Below, piece by piece: positions 19,761-30,291 of a stretch of 64,000 nt of DNA. The stretch is from positions 62,001 through 126,000 of the forward strand of contig NZ_JAIMJB010000002.1 in assembly GCF_021295345.1 (NCBI RefSeq), in the 5' to 3' direction. Positions within the stretch are counted from its first letter, which is position 1; every line of letters starts with the position of its first letter. The notes below the pieces were generated by a model. The model searched no databases, had not been told where the DNA came from, and saw only the letters and a list, made by a program, of their open reading frames with translations. The DNA is from Motilimonas eburnea (lineage in GTDB: Bacteria > Pseudomonadota > Gammaproteobacteria > Enterobacterales > CBDFNC01). Both the position numbers and the translations under genes were made by a program.

Positions 19761-20216
19761 ATGGATATGAAAATTTTGCTTGTGTGTTTAGGCAACATTT
19801 GCCGCTCACCGACGGCTGAAGCAGTGCTGAGACACAAAGCCGCGGCCAGAGGACAGGAGCTTGTGGTGGATTCAGCGGGTACGATCGCGGCTCATGCAGG
19901 TGAAGCTCCTGACCGCCGCTCAATTGCCGCAGGAGAGGCAAGGGGGTACGATTTTACGGGGATCTATTCGCGTAAAGTTCGGGCTGATGATTTTATTAAT
20001 TTCGACTTGATTTTAGCTGCGGACAATCAAAATGTACGCGACCTAAAAGCCATTGCGCCGCAACAGTATCAAAACAAAATTAGGTTACTGCTCAGCTATG
20101 CCGCCTTAGACACAGATGAAATCCCCGATCCCTATTACGGTGGAACGGGTGGCTTTAATCATGTCATTGATTTGATAGAGCGAGCCAGTGATGCGCTGCT
20201 AGAGGAACTAAGTTAA
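19761..20216 (+). CDS. Low-molecular-weight protein-tyrosine phosphatase
   Basis: 151-aa cytoplasmic cysteine phosphatase. The P-loop CLGNICRS (C9-x5-R15) and the general-acid motif DPYYGG near residue 119 are both intact. Such enzymes often dephosphorylate a tyrosine kinase of capsule or exopolysaccharide export, but no kinase or polysaccharide gene is nearby, so the partner is unknown. Two Met codons lie two residues apart at the start (19761 or 19767). Confidence 0.92.
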   Translation: MDMKILLVCLGNICRSPTAEAVLRHKAAARGQELVVDSAGTIAAHAGEAPDRRSIAAGEARGYDFTGIYSRKVRADDFINFDLILAADNQNVRDLKAIAPQQYQNKIRLLLSYAALDTDEIPDPYYGGTGGFNHVIDLIERASDALLEELS

Positions 20217-20299
20217 GGGCTAATCACCTTAAGGCTTAATGATAGGTATTCGCTAGCAAAGGTGTTGCCAAGTATTGAGCAAATCGATAGTAGAGTAAA

Positions 20300-20330
20300 C
20301 CTTGGTGGCTTGATCTTAGTGCCACCAAGG
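20300..20330. terminator. Hairpin between convergent phosphatase and maeA genes
   Basis: CCTTGGTGGC / GCCACCAAGG, a perfect 10-bp stem with an 11-nt loop. Short T/A flanks only; likely serves both converging transcripts. Confidence 0.55.
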
Positions 20331-20344
20331 CAAAACTTAGGGTG

Positions 20345-22063
20345 CTAGAAAGATGTTCGTCGGTATTTACGATAAACAGGTTGCCAAAATTGGCTGATAA
20401 GCTCCTGATCGAGTACTTCTTCTGCAACGGGTAAAGCGAGCCCATCTTCGATGGCTTGCATGGCCACGGCCTTGGCGATTTGCTTACTCACACCTTGGAT
20501 CTGTGATAGCGGTGGTAACAGCCCGTGTTGTTCAGACTTAAACTCCATCGCCGCATCCGCAAGGGCTTGGCTGGCCGCCATTAACATATTGTCGCTGATA
20601 GATTTAGCGCTAACAGCAAGCACGCCAAGGCCAATACCCGGGAAAATGTAACTGTTATTACACTGGGAAATCTCGATTGTTTCACCATTAAAACTGACCG
20701 GTGCAAACGGGCTGCCAGTGGCGACAATGGCTTTTCCTTGACTCCAATTTATAATATCCGCTGGTGCACCCTCAACGCGCGAGGTTGGATTAGAAAGAGG
20801 CAATACAATAGGTTGTGCAGTATTGTGGCACAGTTGATTGATGATCTCTTGGGTAAACAGGCCGGGTTGTCCGCTCACCCCAATCAGCACTGTGATGTTA
20901 GCCTGTTCCACAACTTGTTGTAAGCCGATAGGTGCAGGAGTTGGCCAACGGTGGATAGCCGATTTAGGTTGAACTAAAGCTTGCTGAAAAGGCTGTAAGT
21001 TTGGCATATCGTCAGTGAGCAGACCATATCGGTCAACCATAAACACTTGTTGTCTGGCTTGTTGTTCGGATAAGCCCTCACGCTGCATTTGTTTAATGAT
21101 GTGCTCCGCGATGCCGCAGCCGGCTGATCCAGCCCCTAAAAACGCGATTTTTTGTTGGCTTAATTTTTCCCCTTTATTTTGACAAGCTGCGATCAAGGTG
21201 CCCACAGAGACAGCGGCGGTTCCTTGAATATCGTCATTGAAGCAACACAGTTGATGACGATACTTGTTTAGCAGGGGAGTGGCATTGGCTTGAGCGAAAT
21301 CTTCAAATTGCAATAACACCTCTGGCCAGCGACGTTTGACCGCCTGAATAAATTGTTCAACAAATTCTGCGTATTGGTCGCCAGTAATGCGGGGATGACG
21401 CCAACCCATGTACATAGGATCGTTAAGCAGTTGGGTATTGTTGGTGCCCACATCGAGTACAATAGGTAAACAATAAGCAGGGCTGATGCCGCCACAGGCA
21501 GTGTATAGAGCCAGTTTACCAATCGGGATCCCCATGCCGCCAATGCCTTGATCACCAAGGCCTAAAATACGTTCACCATCGGTCACCACGATCACTTTTA
21601 CATTTTGCTTGGTGGCGTTTTGTAACATGTCATCAATTTTGTCACGCTCGGGGTAAGAAACAAATAAGCCCCGCTTACGGCGATAGATCTTGGAAAACTT
21701 TTGACAAGCCTGGCCGACGGTTGGCGTGTAGATAAGAGGCATGATTTCTTCAAGATGATCATTGATCAAGCGATGAAATAGGGTTTCATTGGTATCTTGA
21801 ATGTTGCGCAAATAGATGTGCTTGTCTAGATCGGTTTTGAATGAACTAAATTGCTGATAACATCGTGCGGCTTGCTCCTCGATGGTTTCAATATTATGGG
21901 GCAATAAACCGGTTAAATTAAAACTGTCGCGCTCCTCTTGTGAGAAGGCACTGCCTTTGTTGAGCAGTGAGGTTTCCAATAAAGCAGGGCCCGCAAAGGG
22001 AATGTATAAGGGACGTTGAAATGGCATAACGGTGAACTCAATCAAGTGGTTATCAAATGGCAT
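20345..22063 (-). CDS. maeA: NAD-dependent malic enzyme MaeA
   Basis: Oxidatively decarboxylates malate to pyruvate and CO2 with NAD. It is 572 aa and aligns by eye along its whole length with E. coli SfcA/MaeA (565 aa). Visible are the catalytic [10 protein letters not shown] region, the [16 protein letters not shown] block, the metal-binding FNDDIQGTA and the Rossmann [13 protein letters not shown]. Starts at residue 1 or 13 are possible; neither has a strong ribosome site, and E. coli homology begins near residue 14 ([12 protein letters not shown]). Its upstream side faces the first MITE-like element. Confidence 0.95.
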   Translation of the reverse strand: MPFDNHLIEFTVMPFQRPLYIPFAGPALLETSLLNKGSAFSQEERDSFNLTGLLPHNIETIEEQAARCYQQFSSFKTDLDKHIYLRNIQDTNETLFHRLINDHLEEIMPLIYTPTVGQACQKFSKIYRRKRGLFVSYPERDKIDDMLQNATKQNVKVIVVTDGERILGLGDQGIGGMGIPIGKLALYTACGGISPAYCLPIVLDVGTNNTQLLNDPMYMGWRHPRITGDQYAEFVEQFIQAVKRRWPEVLLQFEDFAQANATPLLNKYRHQLCCFNDDIQGTAAVSVGTLIAACQNKGEKLSQQKIAFLGAGSAGCGIAEHIIKQMQREGLSEQQARQQVFMVDRYGLLTDDMPNLQPFQQALVQPKSAIHRWPTPAPIGLQQVVEQANITVLIGVSGQPGLFTQEIINQLCHNTAQPIVLPLSNPTSRVEGAPADIINWSQGKAIVATGSPFAPVSFNGETIEISQCNNSYIFPGIGLGVLAVSAKSISDNMLMAASQALADAAMEFKSEQHGLLPPLSQIQGVSKQIAKAVAMQAIEDGLALPVAEEVLDQELISQFWQPVYRKYRRTSF

Positions 22064-22194
22064 TTTTATTGTGACCTATAAACATATATTTACAACTGGT
22101 TTTAATGTGAACTAAAGCTATTTCAGAACAATTAAAACAAGTCAAAAATTGCCTTATGTTATGGTTTTACTCGGATCATGGAATGAGTGTAATA

Positions 22195-22471
22195 GGGCCT
22201 GTTGACCTTTTGAGCTTGTTTTTGCAGCGATTTGTTGGGTATTTATACCAGGCAGTGGCTTTGTGGCATAGTATCCTACGCGAAAAGGCGCTAACGCAGT
22301 AGAAATGCCCAACAAACGCTGTCCTATGGATTCGGCTAAATGCGTTTTGTGCGTCGTTGAGCAGTGTTCACTTAGAATGCTAAGCTACACACTGCTCGCC
22401 TTGCCCAAAACGCTTTTAGACAAGGTGTCTCCCACTCCAACAAAAATTAACCACGAAAGGCCAATAGGCCC
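22195..22471 (+). mobile_element. MITE-like element, copy 1 (277 bp, TA-flanked, terminal inverted repeats)
   Basis: Non-coding element ending in inverted repeats GGGCCTGTTGACCTTT (left) and AAAGGCCAATAGGCCC (right, two mismatches), with TA on both sides (22193-22194 and 22472-22473), as expected for insertion at TA by Tc1/mariner or IS630-type transposases. Inside are further self-complementary arms, for example GCAGCGATTTGTTGGG with CCCAACAAACGCTGTC and GAGCAGTGT with ACACTGCTC. The RNA or single strand would therefore fold into several stems. It carries no ORF of its own. A second copy in the same orientation lies at 23042-23303. It fills most of the 420-bp gap between maeA and yaiI. Confidence 0.85.
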
Positions 22472-22483
22472 TAAGGAACCAAT

Positions 22484-22957
22484 ATGAATATTTGGGTTGA
22501 TGCGGATGCTTGTCCGGTCGTGATCAAGGAAATCCTGTTTCGTGCTGCGCAGCGAGTCGGTGTACATACCACCTTGATTGCCAATATGTCGATCCCAGTT
22601 CCTCCATCTGCGTATCTACATAGTGTTCAAGTCTCCTCTGGCTTTGATGTGGCGGATCAAGAGATTGTAAAGCGCTGTGATGCAGGGGATATCGTGATCA
22701 CCAGTGATATCCCTCTCGCTGATGAAGCCATTAGCAAAGGAGCACATGTGTTAAGTCCAAGGGGGGAGGTGATGACAAAAGACAACATACGTCAACGACT
22801 TAACATGCGTGACTTTATGGATACGCTGCGCGCGAGCGGGGTGCAATCAGGTGGGCCAGCGCCGTTAGGCAATCGTGATAAAATGAACTTTGCTAATGAG
22901 TTGGATAAGTTACTTACTGTTTATCAACGCAAACAAAAAGCGAAAGGGACGAAATAA
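22484..22957 (+). CDS. yaiI: YaiI/YqxD family protein (UPF0178)
   Basis: 157-aa protein of the YaiI/YqxD family, which has a PIN-like fold by family knowledge. The N-terminus [18 protein letters not shown] and the block [19 protein letters not shown] near residue 70 are characteristic. No activity is established for the family; a nuclease role is only suggested by fold. The ribosome site AAGGAA (22473-22478) starts right at the edge of MITE copy 1, so the leader and promoter come from or cross that element. The gene is bracketed by the two element copies. Confidence 0.92.
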   Translation: MNIWVDADACPVVIKEILFRAAQRVGVHTTLIANMSIPVPPSAYLHSVQVSSGFDVADQEIVKRCDAGDIVITSDIPLADEAISKGAHVLSPRGEVMTKDNIRQRLNMRDFMDTLRASGVQSGGPAPLGNRDKMNFANELDKLLTVYQRKQKAKGTK

Positions 22958-23005
22958 GCAAAGGCACTTGGCGTGACTATTAGATAGCAGCAGACAAGTG
23001 CCCAA

Positions 23006-23038
23006 TACCCAATCAACCTGGACAGGCTTGATTGGGTA
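23006..23038. repeat. Extended palindrome between yaiI and MITE copy 2
   Basis: TACCCAATCAA pairs with TTGATTGGGTA, and the loop itself contains CCT/AGG pairing, giving a hairpin of up to 14 bp. No T-tract follows. A related but less perfect sequence occurs at 53202-53229, so this may be a small dispersed repeat and not just the yaiI terminator. Apart from this and the MITE copy, the 356-bp gap after yaiI holds nothing recognisable. Confidence 0.55.
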
Positions 23039-23041
23039 GTA

Positions 23042-23303
23042 GGGCCTGTTGATCTTTGGAGCTTGTTTTTGCAGCGATTTGTTGGGTATTTATACAAGGA
23101 AGCGACTTTGTGGCATAGTCACCTACGCGAAAAGGCGCTAACGCAGTAGAAATGACCAACAAACGCTGTCCTGTGGATTCGGCTAAAAGCGTTTTGCGCG
23201 TCGTTGAGCAGTATTTACTTAGATTGCTAAGCTACACACCGCTCGCCTTGCCCAAAACGCTTTTATCTCGAACAAAAATTAACCACGAAAGGTCAACAGG
23301 CCC
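23042..23303 (+). mobile_element. MITE-like element, copy 2 (262 bp, TA-flanked)
   Basis: Second copy of the element at 22195-22471 in the same orientation, roughly 90 percent identical by eye and about 15 bp shorter because of one gap near its right end. Termini are GGGCCTGTTGATCTTT and AAAGGTCAACAGGCCC, with TA on each side (23040-23041, 23304-23305). Its right end comes within 11 bp of the stop codon of the convergent SulP gene, so it probably forms that gene's 3' untranslated region. Confidence 0.85.
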
Positions 23304-23313
23304 TAATGACGTC

Positions 23314-24885
23314 TTAGCCTAGGCTGTCGGTCATGACTTTATAGTTAGGGTCCTCAATCAGGTTCACTTCAACCAAATCGCCGGCTCTGGTTAGCAGCTG
23401 ACGACACTCGGGGCTTAAATGCTTTAAGTGCAGGGTTTTACCTTGGTTTATGTAGCGTTCGGCCAAAGTATCAATGGCTTCGAGTGCCGAATGGTCTACC
23501 ACGCGTGAACCAGCAAAATCGATGATCACGTCTTTGGGATCATTTTTAACATCGAACAAGGCTAAAAAGTGACTTACTGATCCAAAGAATAGAGGGCCAT
23601 GGAGTTGATAGACTTTATGATCTTCATCAACTTGGGTACTGTCAGCATATATGTGCTTAGCGTGTTGCCAAGCAAACACCAGCGCAGACACGATGACACC
23701 AACAAATACGGCCACGGCTAAATCGGTGAATACGGTTACCACGGTCACGAGTACAATAACAAAGGCATCATGTTTAGGCACCTTACGCATTACCTTAAAC
23801 GAGGCCCATTCAAACGTGCCCAGTACCACGATAAACATAACCCCAACCAAGGCTGCCAGCGGTACCACTTCGATGATACTTGAAGCAAATAAAATAAACG
23901 CGAGTAAACCAAGGGCCGCAGTGATCCCAGATAAACGGCCACGGCCACCTGAGTTTATGTTGATCATGGATTGACCTATCATGGCACAACCGCCCATGCC
24001 ACCAAACACACCGTTGGTCATATTAGCCACGCCCTGAGCTACACATTCTTTATTACTATTACCGTGGCTTTCTGTCATTTCATCAATCACGGTAAGTGTA
24101 AGTAAAGATTCGATTAAACCAACGGCGGCCAAAATAAGTGAATAAGGCAATATTATCTGCAAGGTTTCCCATGACAGCGGCACCTCAGGCAGGGCAAAGC
24201 TGGGCAGCGATCCTTGAACGGTTGCGTTGATGTCGCCTGTCATGTTGACGAGGTAATCTTGTACATTGCGTGTATCAAGATCGAGCCCGATAGCCAACAG
24301 GGTGACCGTCGCTATCGCGACTAAGGATGACGGTACCGCGGTGGTTAATTTAGGTAAAAAGTGAATGATTGCCATAGTGAGTAAAATCAGGCCGCCCATG
24401 ATAGTCAGCTGATCAGCTGGCAACCATTGGTATAGATTGTTACCCAGCTCATCAACGCCCACTTTTTCTTTAAACTGACCAAATTGGGCAAGAAAAATCA
24501 CGATGGCCAAGCCGTTGACGAAACCTATCATCACGGAGTGGGGCACGATTCGGATAAATTTACCAAGGCGGAATACGCCTGCTAACACTTGGATAAGGCC
24601 AGTAAGTAATACGGCTGCAAACAGATATTGTACACCGTGTGTGGCTACGAGGGAGACCATGACCACAGCCATGGCGCCAGTGGCACCAGAAATCATTCCC
24701 GGTCGCCCACCAAATACGGCCGTGATCAAGCCAACCATGAAGGCGGCATAGAGGCCTATCATGGGCTCTACGCCGGCGACAAAGGCAAATGCCACCGCTT
24801 CCGGTACTAACGCGAGGGCCACGGTAAGGCCGGATAAAACGTCATTTTTGACGCTGACTTTGGTAAATTTGGGAAACTCAAACAT
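23314..24885 (-). CDS. SulP family inorganic anion transporter with STAS domain
   Basis: 523-aa inner-membrane protein. The N-terminal 400 residues contain the SLC26/SulP core of multiple hydrophobic helices (start: [20 protein letters not shown], the family entry motif). Residues about 415-520 form a cytoplasmic STAS domain ([19 protein letters not shown]). SulP members carry sulfate, bicarbonate or other anions; the substrate cannot be assigned here. No carbonic anhydrase or sulfate-assimilation gene is adjacent. It is monocistronic, with its 3' end against MITE copy 2. Confidence 0.9.
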   Translation of the reverse strand: MFEFPKFTKVSVKNDVLSGLTVALALVPEAVAFAFVAGVEPMIGLYAAFMVGLITAVFGGRPGMISGATGAMAVVMVSLVATHGVQYLFAAVLLTGLIQVLAGVFRLGKFIRIVPHSVMIGFVNGLAIVIFLAQFGQFKEKVGVDELGNNLYQWLPADQLTIMGGLILLTMAIIHFLPKLTTAVPSSLVAIATVTLLAIGLDLDTRNVQDYLVNMTGDINATVQGSLPSFALPEVPLSWETLQIILPYSLILAAVGLIESLLTLTVIDEMTESHGNSNKECVAQGVANMTNGVFGGMGGCAMIGQSMININSGGRGRLSGITAALGLLAFILFASSIIEVVPLAALVGVMFIVVLGTFEWASFKVMRKVPKHDAFVIVLVTVVTVFTDLAVAVFVGVIVSALVFAWQHAKHIYADSTQVDEDHKVYQLHGPLFFGSVSHFLALFDVKNDPKDVIIDFAGSRVVDHSALEAIDTLAERYINQGKTLHLKHLSPECRQLLTRAGDLVEVNLIEDPNYKVMTDSLG

Positions 24886-25048
24886 CAGTTAACTTCTTAT
24901 TCCTTTAATGGCTATTTTTTCAGCCTAGTTGAGTTGGCTGATTAACGACAGCATATTTAAACCATGCTGGTCATGATGACGCGTAGTTGGCTGCTATTGG
25001 GTTATAAACACGATTGATATAACCAAAAACGAGCGGCCTTACACATGA

Positions 25049-25070
25049 AAAAAGACCGCCAAGGCGGTCC
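25049..25070 (-). terminator. Rho-independent terminator after rne
   Basis: Stem GACCGCC / GGCGGTC with a 2-nt AA centre on the plus strand; on the minus strand it is followed by six T residues. It lies 26 bp beyond the rne stop. Confidence 0.9.
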
Positions 25071-25096
25071 TTTTAATTTCTGGGCAAATTAACACA

Positions 25097-28000
25097 TTAA
25101 GATTGTGCTGGTCTGCTCATCTCGCTACTGGCACTGCTGGTGGCATGTAAGCTACCCGCTTGTTTAGCCGATTTGCTGATCAACGCACGCTCAGTGGCTA
25201 TTTTTGTTTGCACCTTAGGCGCATTTGACGGCGCAAAATTTGGCTTAGTCATGGCTGCAGTCGCGTGGCCTTTTGGTACCAATACTTTTGCTGTATTGCT
25301 TGACGGGGCGTCATCCTTTTTGGTCACTTGCGGTAAACTGTTCACGTCAACGTCCTGTGCATCCGTGGTTATTACGGCAGGCTCTGATACAACAATCTCC
25401 TTAGCTTGATTAGCCGAAGGGACATCTTGCACGTGTGTGTCTTGTGCAGCATTATCCAAGCTGTTAGGCGTTTTGGCGTCAGCAGCTGAACTTGCTTGGT
25501 TATCCATTACTTCAGCAGGCGCTTTTGCCGCTGGTGCTTGTTCGCTATTTAGCTGGCTATCCTCGTTCACTTTCACTTGTTCACTACTATCAGAAGATGC
25601 TTCTTCAGGGTAGCGAGAAGTAACGGCATCATTTGCCTGTGGGGCAGACGATTCAGCGTCTTTGGATTCTTGATTACGTTGATCACTAAAACGCTTACGA
25701 CGATAGTTCCCCGTACGTAAGTGTCTTGGCATACGGCGTGAGCGTTTCTGATCTTCTTCCTGCTCGGCATTCGCCTCTTTGGTCTGCTCGTTTGCCGGTG
25801 TTGGTTCACCTTTATCTACTGCTTCAAGCTCAGTTTTCGCTTCTAGCTCGGGTTGAGCTGGGGTCTGTGAGCTTGATTGCTCGGCGTCAGGCTGCTTTTT
25901 GCTCGCAGCTGGCGCTTCGCCCTGATGGGTACTGGCAAGTGAAGTCTCGGGTTTACTTTCTGCTCCAGGCTCCTGCGTTGAGGTCGTTTCGGCCACCGTT
26001 TGTTCAACCGGTTTTTTCTTCGCAGGCTTACGACGTGGCTTTTTCTCCGCTGTTTCCACAGGCGCGCTTTCCACCACTTTTTGCTCATTGTTTTGAGCCT
26101 GAGCTGGTTGAGAGGCGGCTTGTTGATCTTCAGCGGTTATGTCCACAGCGTTATCTTGTTTAACGCGCACTTTTTTACGTAAGTTGCGGCGTTGACGGCG
26201 CTCAGCCACGACTTGCTCTTTGTTGTGGTTGTCGCTGTTGTCTTGGCGTTTACGGTTTGGCTTTTCTTGACGCTCACCTTTAGCCTGGTTTGACTTGTTT
26301 TCTTGATCTGGGTTGTCCGCTTTGGCTTTGGTGCGACGTTTTGGTCGCTCATTGCGTTCATTTCGGTCATTGCGCTCGTTACTGCGCCCATTACGATCAC
26401 TATTTTCACCACGGCGGTTGTTACGGCGGCGATTATCTTTATTGTTACGGCGTGCTTTCTTTGGCTTTTCTTCCTGCGCAGGCTCTTGAGCCTCAGGCGT
26501 TGAAGCTGGCGCAAAGAAACGGCCAATAGCATCAAAGAATCGACTGAGTAAAGAAGGCGATTTAGCGGCTGCTACGGGAGTTGGCGCTTGCGGTGCCCCT
26601 TGAGTCGATTCGGTGATAAAGCCATGCACAGCAGGCTCTTCCGTTGCGCGCTGGCTCGTGATTTGACCTGGCTGGTAGACCTCGGCCGTGCGCTCTAAGC
26701 TCTCATAATCAATGGCTTCAACTTCGTCATTTTTTCGTAAACGAGACACTTCAAAATGCGGCGACTGTAAGTTCTCATTAGGAATAATATACGCTTCAAC
26801 ATTGTGGCGTTTTTCTATTTTGGCTACAGCTCGGCGTTTTTCGTTAAGTAGGTACGCCGCTACTGGAACGGGCACCATGGCTTGAATTTGTTGCGTATTT
26901 TCTTTGATGGCTTCTTCTTCAATCAAACGCAAAATGGCCAGCGCTAATGATTCATTATCACGTATGGTGCCTTGCCCGTTACAGCGCGGACAGACATGAG
27001 AGGCCGACTCACCTAGAGAAGGGCGCAAGCGTTGACGCGACATTTCCATCAAACCAAAACGCGAGATACGCCCTAGCTGTACTCTTGCACGATCTTGGCG
27101 AACGGCATCACGCATGCGGTTTTCAACCTCACGTTGATGACGTACTGGAGACATGTCGATAAAATCAATAACAACCAAGCCACCAAGGTCACGTAATCGT
27201 AATTGACGAGCAATTTCATCTGCTGCTTCAAGGTTGGTATTTAATGCCGTTTCTTCGATATCACCGCCGCGTGTTGAGCGCGCTGAGTTGATGTCGATTG
27301 AAGTCAAGGCTTCGGTTGGATCGATAACAATTGAGCCGCCAGAAGGTAACCGAACTTCACGTTGAAAAGCAGACTGGATCTGGCTTTCGACTTGGTAGTG
27401 GGTGAACATAGGTGACTCTAGCTGATACAGTTTTACTCGGCTCAGGAAGTCAGGTCGAACCATGGAAATGTGCTGTTTAGCTAATTCATAGGTTTTGGCA
27501 TGGTCAATCAGGATCTCGCCAATATCACGACGTAAGTAGTCACGGATGGCGCGAACGATGACATTGGATTCACGGTGAAGTAGACATGGAGCGTTGCGCT
27601 TATCGGCCTCCTCAGTGATATGAGACCAATGATTGATCAACATTTTAAGATCGTGTTCAAGTTCTTCTGCCGATTTGCCAACCCCCGCGGTGCGGACAAT
27701 CAAGCCCATGCCATCGGGCAATGAAATATTACTAAGGGCTTCCTTAAGTTGGGTGCGTTCATCACCTTCGATACGACGGGAAATACCTCCAGCGCGAGGG
27801 TTATTTGGCATCAGCACTAAGTACGAGCCTGCTAAACTGATAAAGGTCGTCAGGGCTGCGCCCTTGTTGCCACGCTCTTCTTTGTCAACTTGGATGATGA
27901 CTTCTTGGTTTTCTTTTAACACCTCACGGATGTTTGGGCGACCTTTGAAAGAATAGTCTTTGGGGAAGTAATTTTTGGCAATTTCTTTGAGGGGGAGGAA

Positions 28001-28198
28001 ACCGTGACGCTCTGCACCGTAGTCAACAAAAGCGGCTTCTAGGCTGGGTTCAATGCGAGTGATTTTACCTTTGTAGATGTTGGCTTTCTTTTGGTCGTGT
28101 CCAGGGCTTTCAATATCCAGATCGTACAGGGTTTGCCCATCAACAAGGGCAACGCGCAACTCTTCTGCTTGAGTTGCGTTAATTAACATTCTCTTCAT
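25097..28198 (-). CDS. rne: Ribonuclease E
   Basis: Essential endoribonuclease for mRNA decay and rRNA/tRNA processing, and the degradosome scaffold. The N-terminal catalytic half is complete: S1 domain from about residue 35, catalytic D302 and D345, and the zinc-link CPRC at 403-406 (E. coli numbering one higher). Residues 549-564 ([16 protein letters not shown]) are an amphipathic membrane-targeting helix. The remaining 470 residues are low-complexity, first Arg/Lys/Asn-rich (RNA binding), then acidic Glu/Ala/Gln-rich, then a short C-terminal segment where PNPase would dock. At 1033 aa it is typical for the group. It has a long leader upstream and is divergent from rluC. Confidence 0.98.
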   Translation of the reverse strand: MKRMLINATQAEELRVALVDGQTLYDLDIESPGHDQKKANIYKGKITRIEPSLEAAFVDYGAERHGFLPLKEIAKNYFPKDYSFKGRPNIREVLKENQEVIIQVDKEERGNKGAALTTFISLAGSYLVLMPNNPRAGGISRRIEGDERTQLKEALSNISLPDGMGLIVRTAGVGKSAEELEHDLKMLINHWSHITEEADKRNAPCLLHRESNVIVRAIRDYLRRDIGEILIDHAKTYELAKQHISMVRPDFLSRVKLYQLESPMFTHYQVESQIQSAFQREVRLPSGGSIVIDPTEALTSIDINSARSTRGGDIEETALNTNLEAADEIARQLRLRDLGGLVVIDFIDMSPVRHQREVENRMRDAVRQDRARVQLGRISRFGLMEMSRQRLRPSLGESASHVCPRCNGQGTIRDNESLALAILRLIEEEAIKENTQQIQAMVPVPVAAYLLNEKRRAVAKIEKRHNVEAYIIPNENLQSPHFEVSRLRKNDEVEAIDYESLERTAEVYQPGQITSQRATEEPAVHGFITESTQGAPQAPTPVAAAKSPSLLSRFFDAIGRFFAPASTPEAQEPAQEEKPKKARRNNKDNRRRNNRRGENSDRNGRSNERNDRNERNERPKRRTKAKADNPDQENKSNQAKGERQEKPNRKRQDNSDNHNKEQVVAERRQRRNLRKKVRVKQDNAVDITAEDQQAASQPAQAQNNEQKVVESAPVETAEKKPRRKPAKKKPVEQTVAETTSTQEPGAESKPETSLASTHQGEAPAASKKQPDAEQSSSQTPAQPELEAKTELEAVDKGEPTPANEQTKEANAEQEEDQKRSRRMPRHLRTGNYRRKRFSDQRNQESKDAESSAPQANDAVTSRYPEEASSDSSEQVKVNEDSQLNSEQAPAAKAPAEVMDNQASSAADAKTPNSLDNAAQDTHVQDVPSANQAKEIVVSEPAVITTDAQDVDVNSLPQVTKKDDAPSSNTAKVLVPKGHATAAMTKPNFAPSNAPKVQTKIATERALISKSAKQAGSLHATSSASSEMSRPAQS

Positions 28199-28480
28199 TT
28201 TTTACTCTATATAAATTCGGTTCTTAAATCGCCACATTCTGCGACTGCTTGGCCCCGGGTCGTTAGCATGAATGCAGCCTCACGGCTGGAATGCATGGGG
28301 CGCTGTTTCGGCATGCATAAAACCTTTTTACTATTTTATGGTGGTTTTATACCGTATTTACCTAGCAGGCTCTGTTTTGCTCGGAATGTAACGTACTAGC
28401 AGCTGCTTTATTACAACTTAAAATTAGTTCAGTCTGCTTAATTGTGTTTTGCTTTTTACCGTTTTGGCGGGAAAAACCTG
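28199..28480 (-). promoter_or_regulatory. rne 5' leader with conserved autoregulatory hairpin
   Basis: The leader between the candidate promoter and the rne start is nearly 280 nt. On the minus strand it contains a CAGCC-GUGA-GGCUG hairpin (28275-28288) whose GNRA loop and flank (ending in ACGACCCGGGG) recall the CCGUGAGG hairpin of the E. coli rne leader, the element through which RNase E cleaves its own mRNA. It also has a T-rich unstructured stretch. Equivalence to the Rfam rne5 element is inferred. Confidence 0.6.
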
Positions 28481-28483
28481 CCG

Positions 28484-28513
28484 ATTATCCCATTTTATTT
28501 GGAACAATAGCAA
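28484..28513 (-). promoter_or_regulatory. Candidate rne promoter
   Basis: On the minus strand: TTGCTA, 18-bp spacer, GATAAT. Start of transcription would fall near 28477, giving the long leader expected for rne. Confidence 0.45.
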
Positions 28514-28526
28514 GGCATAATTTTTA

Positions 28527-28554
28527 TTTGATTACGCTGCGCATCTGGTAGAAT
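28527..28554 (+). promoter_or_regulatory. Candidate rluC promoter with -10 box 6 bp before the ATG
   Basis: TTTGAT, 16-bp spacer, TAGAAT at 28549-28554. Transcription starting about 7 nt later would begin at or next to the A of the rluC ATG (28561). No Shine-Dalgarno sequence is present. Confidence 0.5.
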
Positions 28555-28560
28555 GCGGCC

Positions 28561-29499
28561 ATGAATGAATTATATAAACAAGTGCAGCTACTCGATATTG
28601 ATCAGGAATATCAAGGACAGCGCATTGACAACTATTTAATCGCCCGCCTTAAAGGGGTGCCGAAAAGCCTTGTCTATCGAATCGTGCGAAAAGGCGAAGT
28701 TCGGGTCAACAAAAAGCGGGTTAAACCTGAATACAAGTTGCAATCGGGTGATCAAGTTCGCGTTCCCCCTTTGCGCTTAGCGGAGCCCGATGCCCCGCCT
28801 TCGGTAAAACTAAATAAAGTGGCCGCGTTAGAATCACAAATTCTACATGAAGATGAATGGCTCATTGTGCTTAATAAACCCTCGGGGTTAGCCGTTCATG
28901 GCGGCAGCGGCCTCAGTTTTGGCGTAATCGAAGGGTTACGGGCATTAAGGCCACAATGTCGGTTCTTAGAATTGGTTCACCGAATTGATAGAGACACGTC
29001 TGGGTGTTTACTGATTGCCAAAAAACGTAGTGCATTAAGGCATCTGCATGAGCAGCTTAGAACTAAGACAATGCGTAAACGCTATCAGGCGTTGGTGCAA
29101 GGGGCTTGGCCAAAGTCGATCAGAGTAGTGCGTGAACCGCTATTAAAAAAAGCTGAGCAATCCATTGTTCAGGTGCACCCCGAGGGTAAAGCCAGTGAAA
29201 CGCGCTTTAAAATTTTGCAGCGCTATCAAGGCTGTACCTTAGTTGAAGCGAGTCCCGTAACGGGGCGAACCCACCAAATAAGGGTGCACAGTGCTTGTCA
29301 TGGCCATCCTATCGCAGGGGACGACAAGTATGGTGATGAAGTCTTTGCGAAAACCATGAAACAGCAAGGTTTACATCGCTTATTTTTGCACGCCGCTGAA
29401 TTGGACTTTTATCATCCAGGCTTAGAGAAGGACATGTCGGTAACGGCGCCTTTGAGCCCAGAGCTGATTAACGTTTTAGACCAGTTACAGCGCACATAA
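28561..29499 (+). CDS. rluC: 23S rRNA pseudouridine(955/2504/2580) synthase RluC
   Basis: 312 aa, an RluA-family enzyme making three pseudouridines in 23S rRNA. An N-terminal S4 RNA-binding domain (residues about 19-75, [20 protein letters not shown]) is followed by the catalytic domain with HRIDRDTSG and catalytic D143. Blocks [18 protein letters not shown] and [13 protein letters not shown] match E. coli RluC almost word for word. An in-frame TAG four codons upstream fixes ATG 28561 as the earliest start. It faces away from rne, the standard arrangement. Confidence 0.97.
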   Translation: MNELYKQVQLLDIDQEYQGQRIDNYLIARLKGVPKSLVYRIVRKGEVRVNKKRVKPEYKLQSGDQVRVPPLRLAEPDAPPSVKLNKVAALESQILHEDEWLIVLNKPSGLAVHGGSGLSFGVIEGLRALRPQCRFLELVHRIDRDTSGCLLIAKKRSALRHLHEQLRTKTMRKRYQALVQGAWPKSIRVVREPLLKKAEQSIVQVHPEGKASETRFKILQRYQGCTLVEASPVTGRTHQIRVHSACHGHPIAGDDKYGDEVFAKTMKQQGLHRLFLHAAELDFYHPGLEKDMSVTAPLSPELINVLDQLQRT

Positions 29500-29520
29500 T
29501 ATCTCATTGTAAGCCACTTT

Positions 29521-29545
29521 CAGCCCCGAGGTTCTGACGGGGCTG
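29521..29545. terminator. GC-rich hairpin between convergent rluC and yceF
   Basis: CAGCCCCG / CGGGGCTG with a 9-nt loop, 21 bp after the rluC stop. Neither side has a T-tract, so it is a weak or rho-assisted terminator at best. Confidence 0.45.
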
Positions 29546-29581
29546 GAATAGGCATATTCAAGTAGATTAGGGGTAGCTTGT

Positions 29582-30163
29582 TTAAATCACATCAACGCCT
29601 TGCTCGGCTAGCATCGCGATTAATGATATTAAGGGGAGGCCGATTAAACTATTTGGGTCTCTGCCTTCAAGTCGGCTAAACAAACTTATGCCTAAGCCTT
29701 CACTCTTAAAGCTGCCTGCACAGTCTAATGGTTGCTCTAACCGAATGTAATTATCAATCATCTGATCCGTGAGTTCTCGAAAATGGACCGTATAGGGTTC
29801 CACTAAGGAGCTAATGTTACCTGTATCGCTGTTGATCAGGGCTAAGCCTGTATAAAAGGTTATTTTTTTGCCACTGGCAGCCTTGAGTTGCGCAGCCGCA
29901 TTCTCTAATGTGCCAGGCTTGCCTAAAATCTGATTGCCATTCATACAAACTTGATCTGAGCCGATGATTAATGCGCCGGGAGTGTGCGTTGCAATGGCTT
30001 GGGCTTTTGCAATGGCTAAACGTTCAACTAATTCAACGGCCGATTCTCCGGCTAACGGCGTTTCATCGGTCTGCGGTTTGGCGGTGGTAAAGTCAAGGTG
30101 GAGCTTTTCCAATAGGGCTTTACGGTAAGGAGAAGTGGACGCTAAGACTATTTTTTTGTTCAT
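29582..30163 (-). CDS. yceF: Maf-family nucleotide pyrophosphatase YceF (7-methyl-GTP type)
   Basis: 193-aa house-cleaning enzyme of the Maf fold that hydrolyses modified nucleoside triphosphates. Visible are [15 protein letters not shown] at the N-terminus, the TDE block, IGSDQV near residue 67, and [20 protein letters not shown] with NSLIGLPL. These, and the position divergent from yceD, fit the YceF branch (7-methyl-GTP) and not YhdE (dTTP/UTP). Substrate choice is from family knowledge. Confidence 0.93.
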   Translation of the reverse strand: MNKKIVLASTSPYRKALLEKLHLDFTTAKPQTDETPLAGESAVELVERLAIAKAQAIATHTPGALIIGSDQVCMNGNQILGKPGTLENAAAQLKAASGKKITFYTGLALINSDTGNISSLVEPYTVHFRELTDQMIDNYIRLEQPLDCAGSFKSEGLGISLFSRLEGRDPNSLIGLPLISLIAMLAEQGVDVI

Positions 30164-30253
30164 TTTAGTTTCATTCTCATGGTCTGTTTTAGGCTATTGT
30201 ATTTTAAGCGAGTAACATAAAGCGAGTTAAAGCGGAAAAAATAGGTTTTTCCT

Positions 30254-30282
30254 TTGACTCTAATACCCTGAATCTATATTAT
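30254..30282 (+). promoter_or_regulatory. Candidate promoter for yceD-rpmF-plsX with -10 box next to the ATG
   Basis: TTGACT, 17-bp spacer, TATTAT (30277-30282). The expected start of transcription, about 30289, is only a few bases before ATG 30292. No Shine-Dalgarno sequence lies between. Confidence 0.55.
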
Positions 30283-30291
30283 GCGCGCCTT

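Noticed and set aside
25726-26535. Several long antisense or alternative-frame ORFs inside rne
   Set aside because: They lie over the repetitive, biased C-terminal part of RNase E, show unnatural composition and have no ribosome sites; they are shadows.
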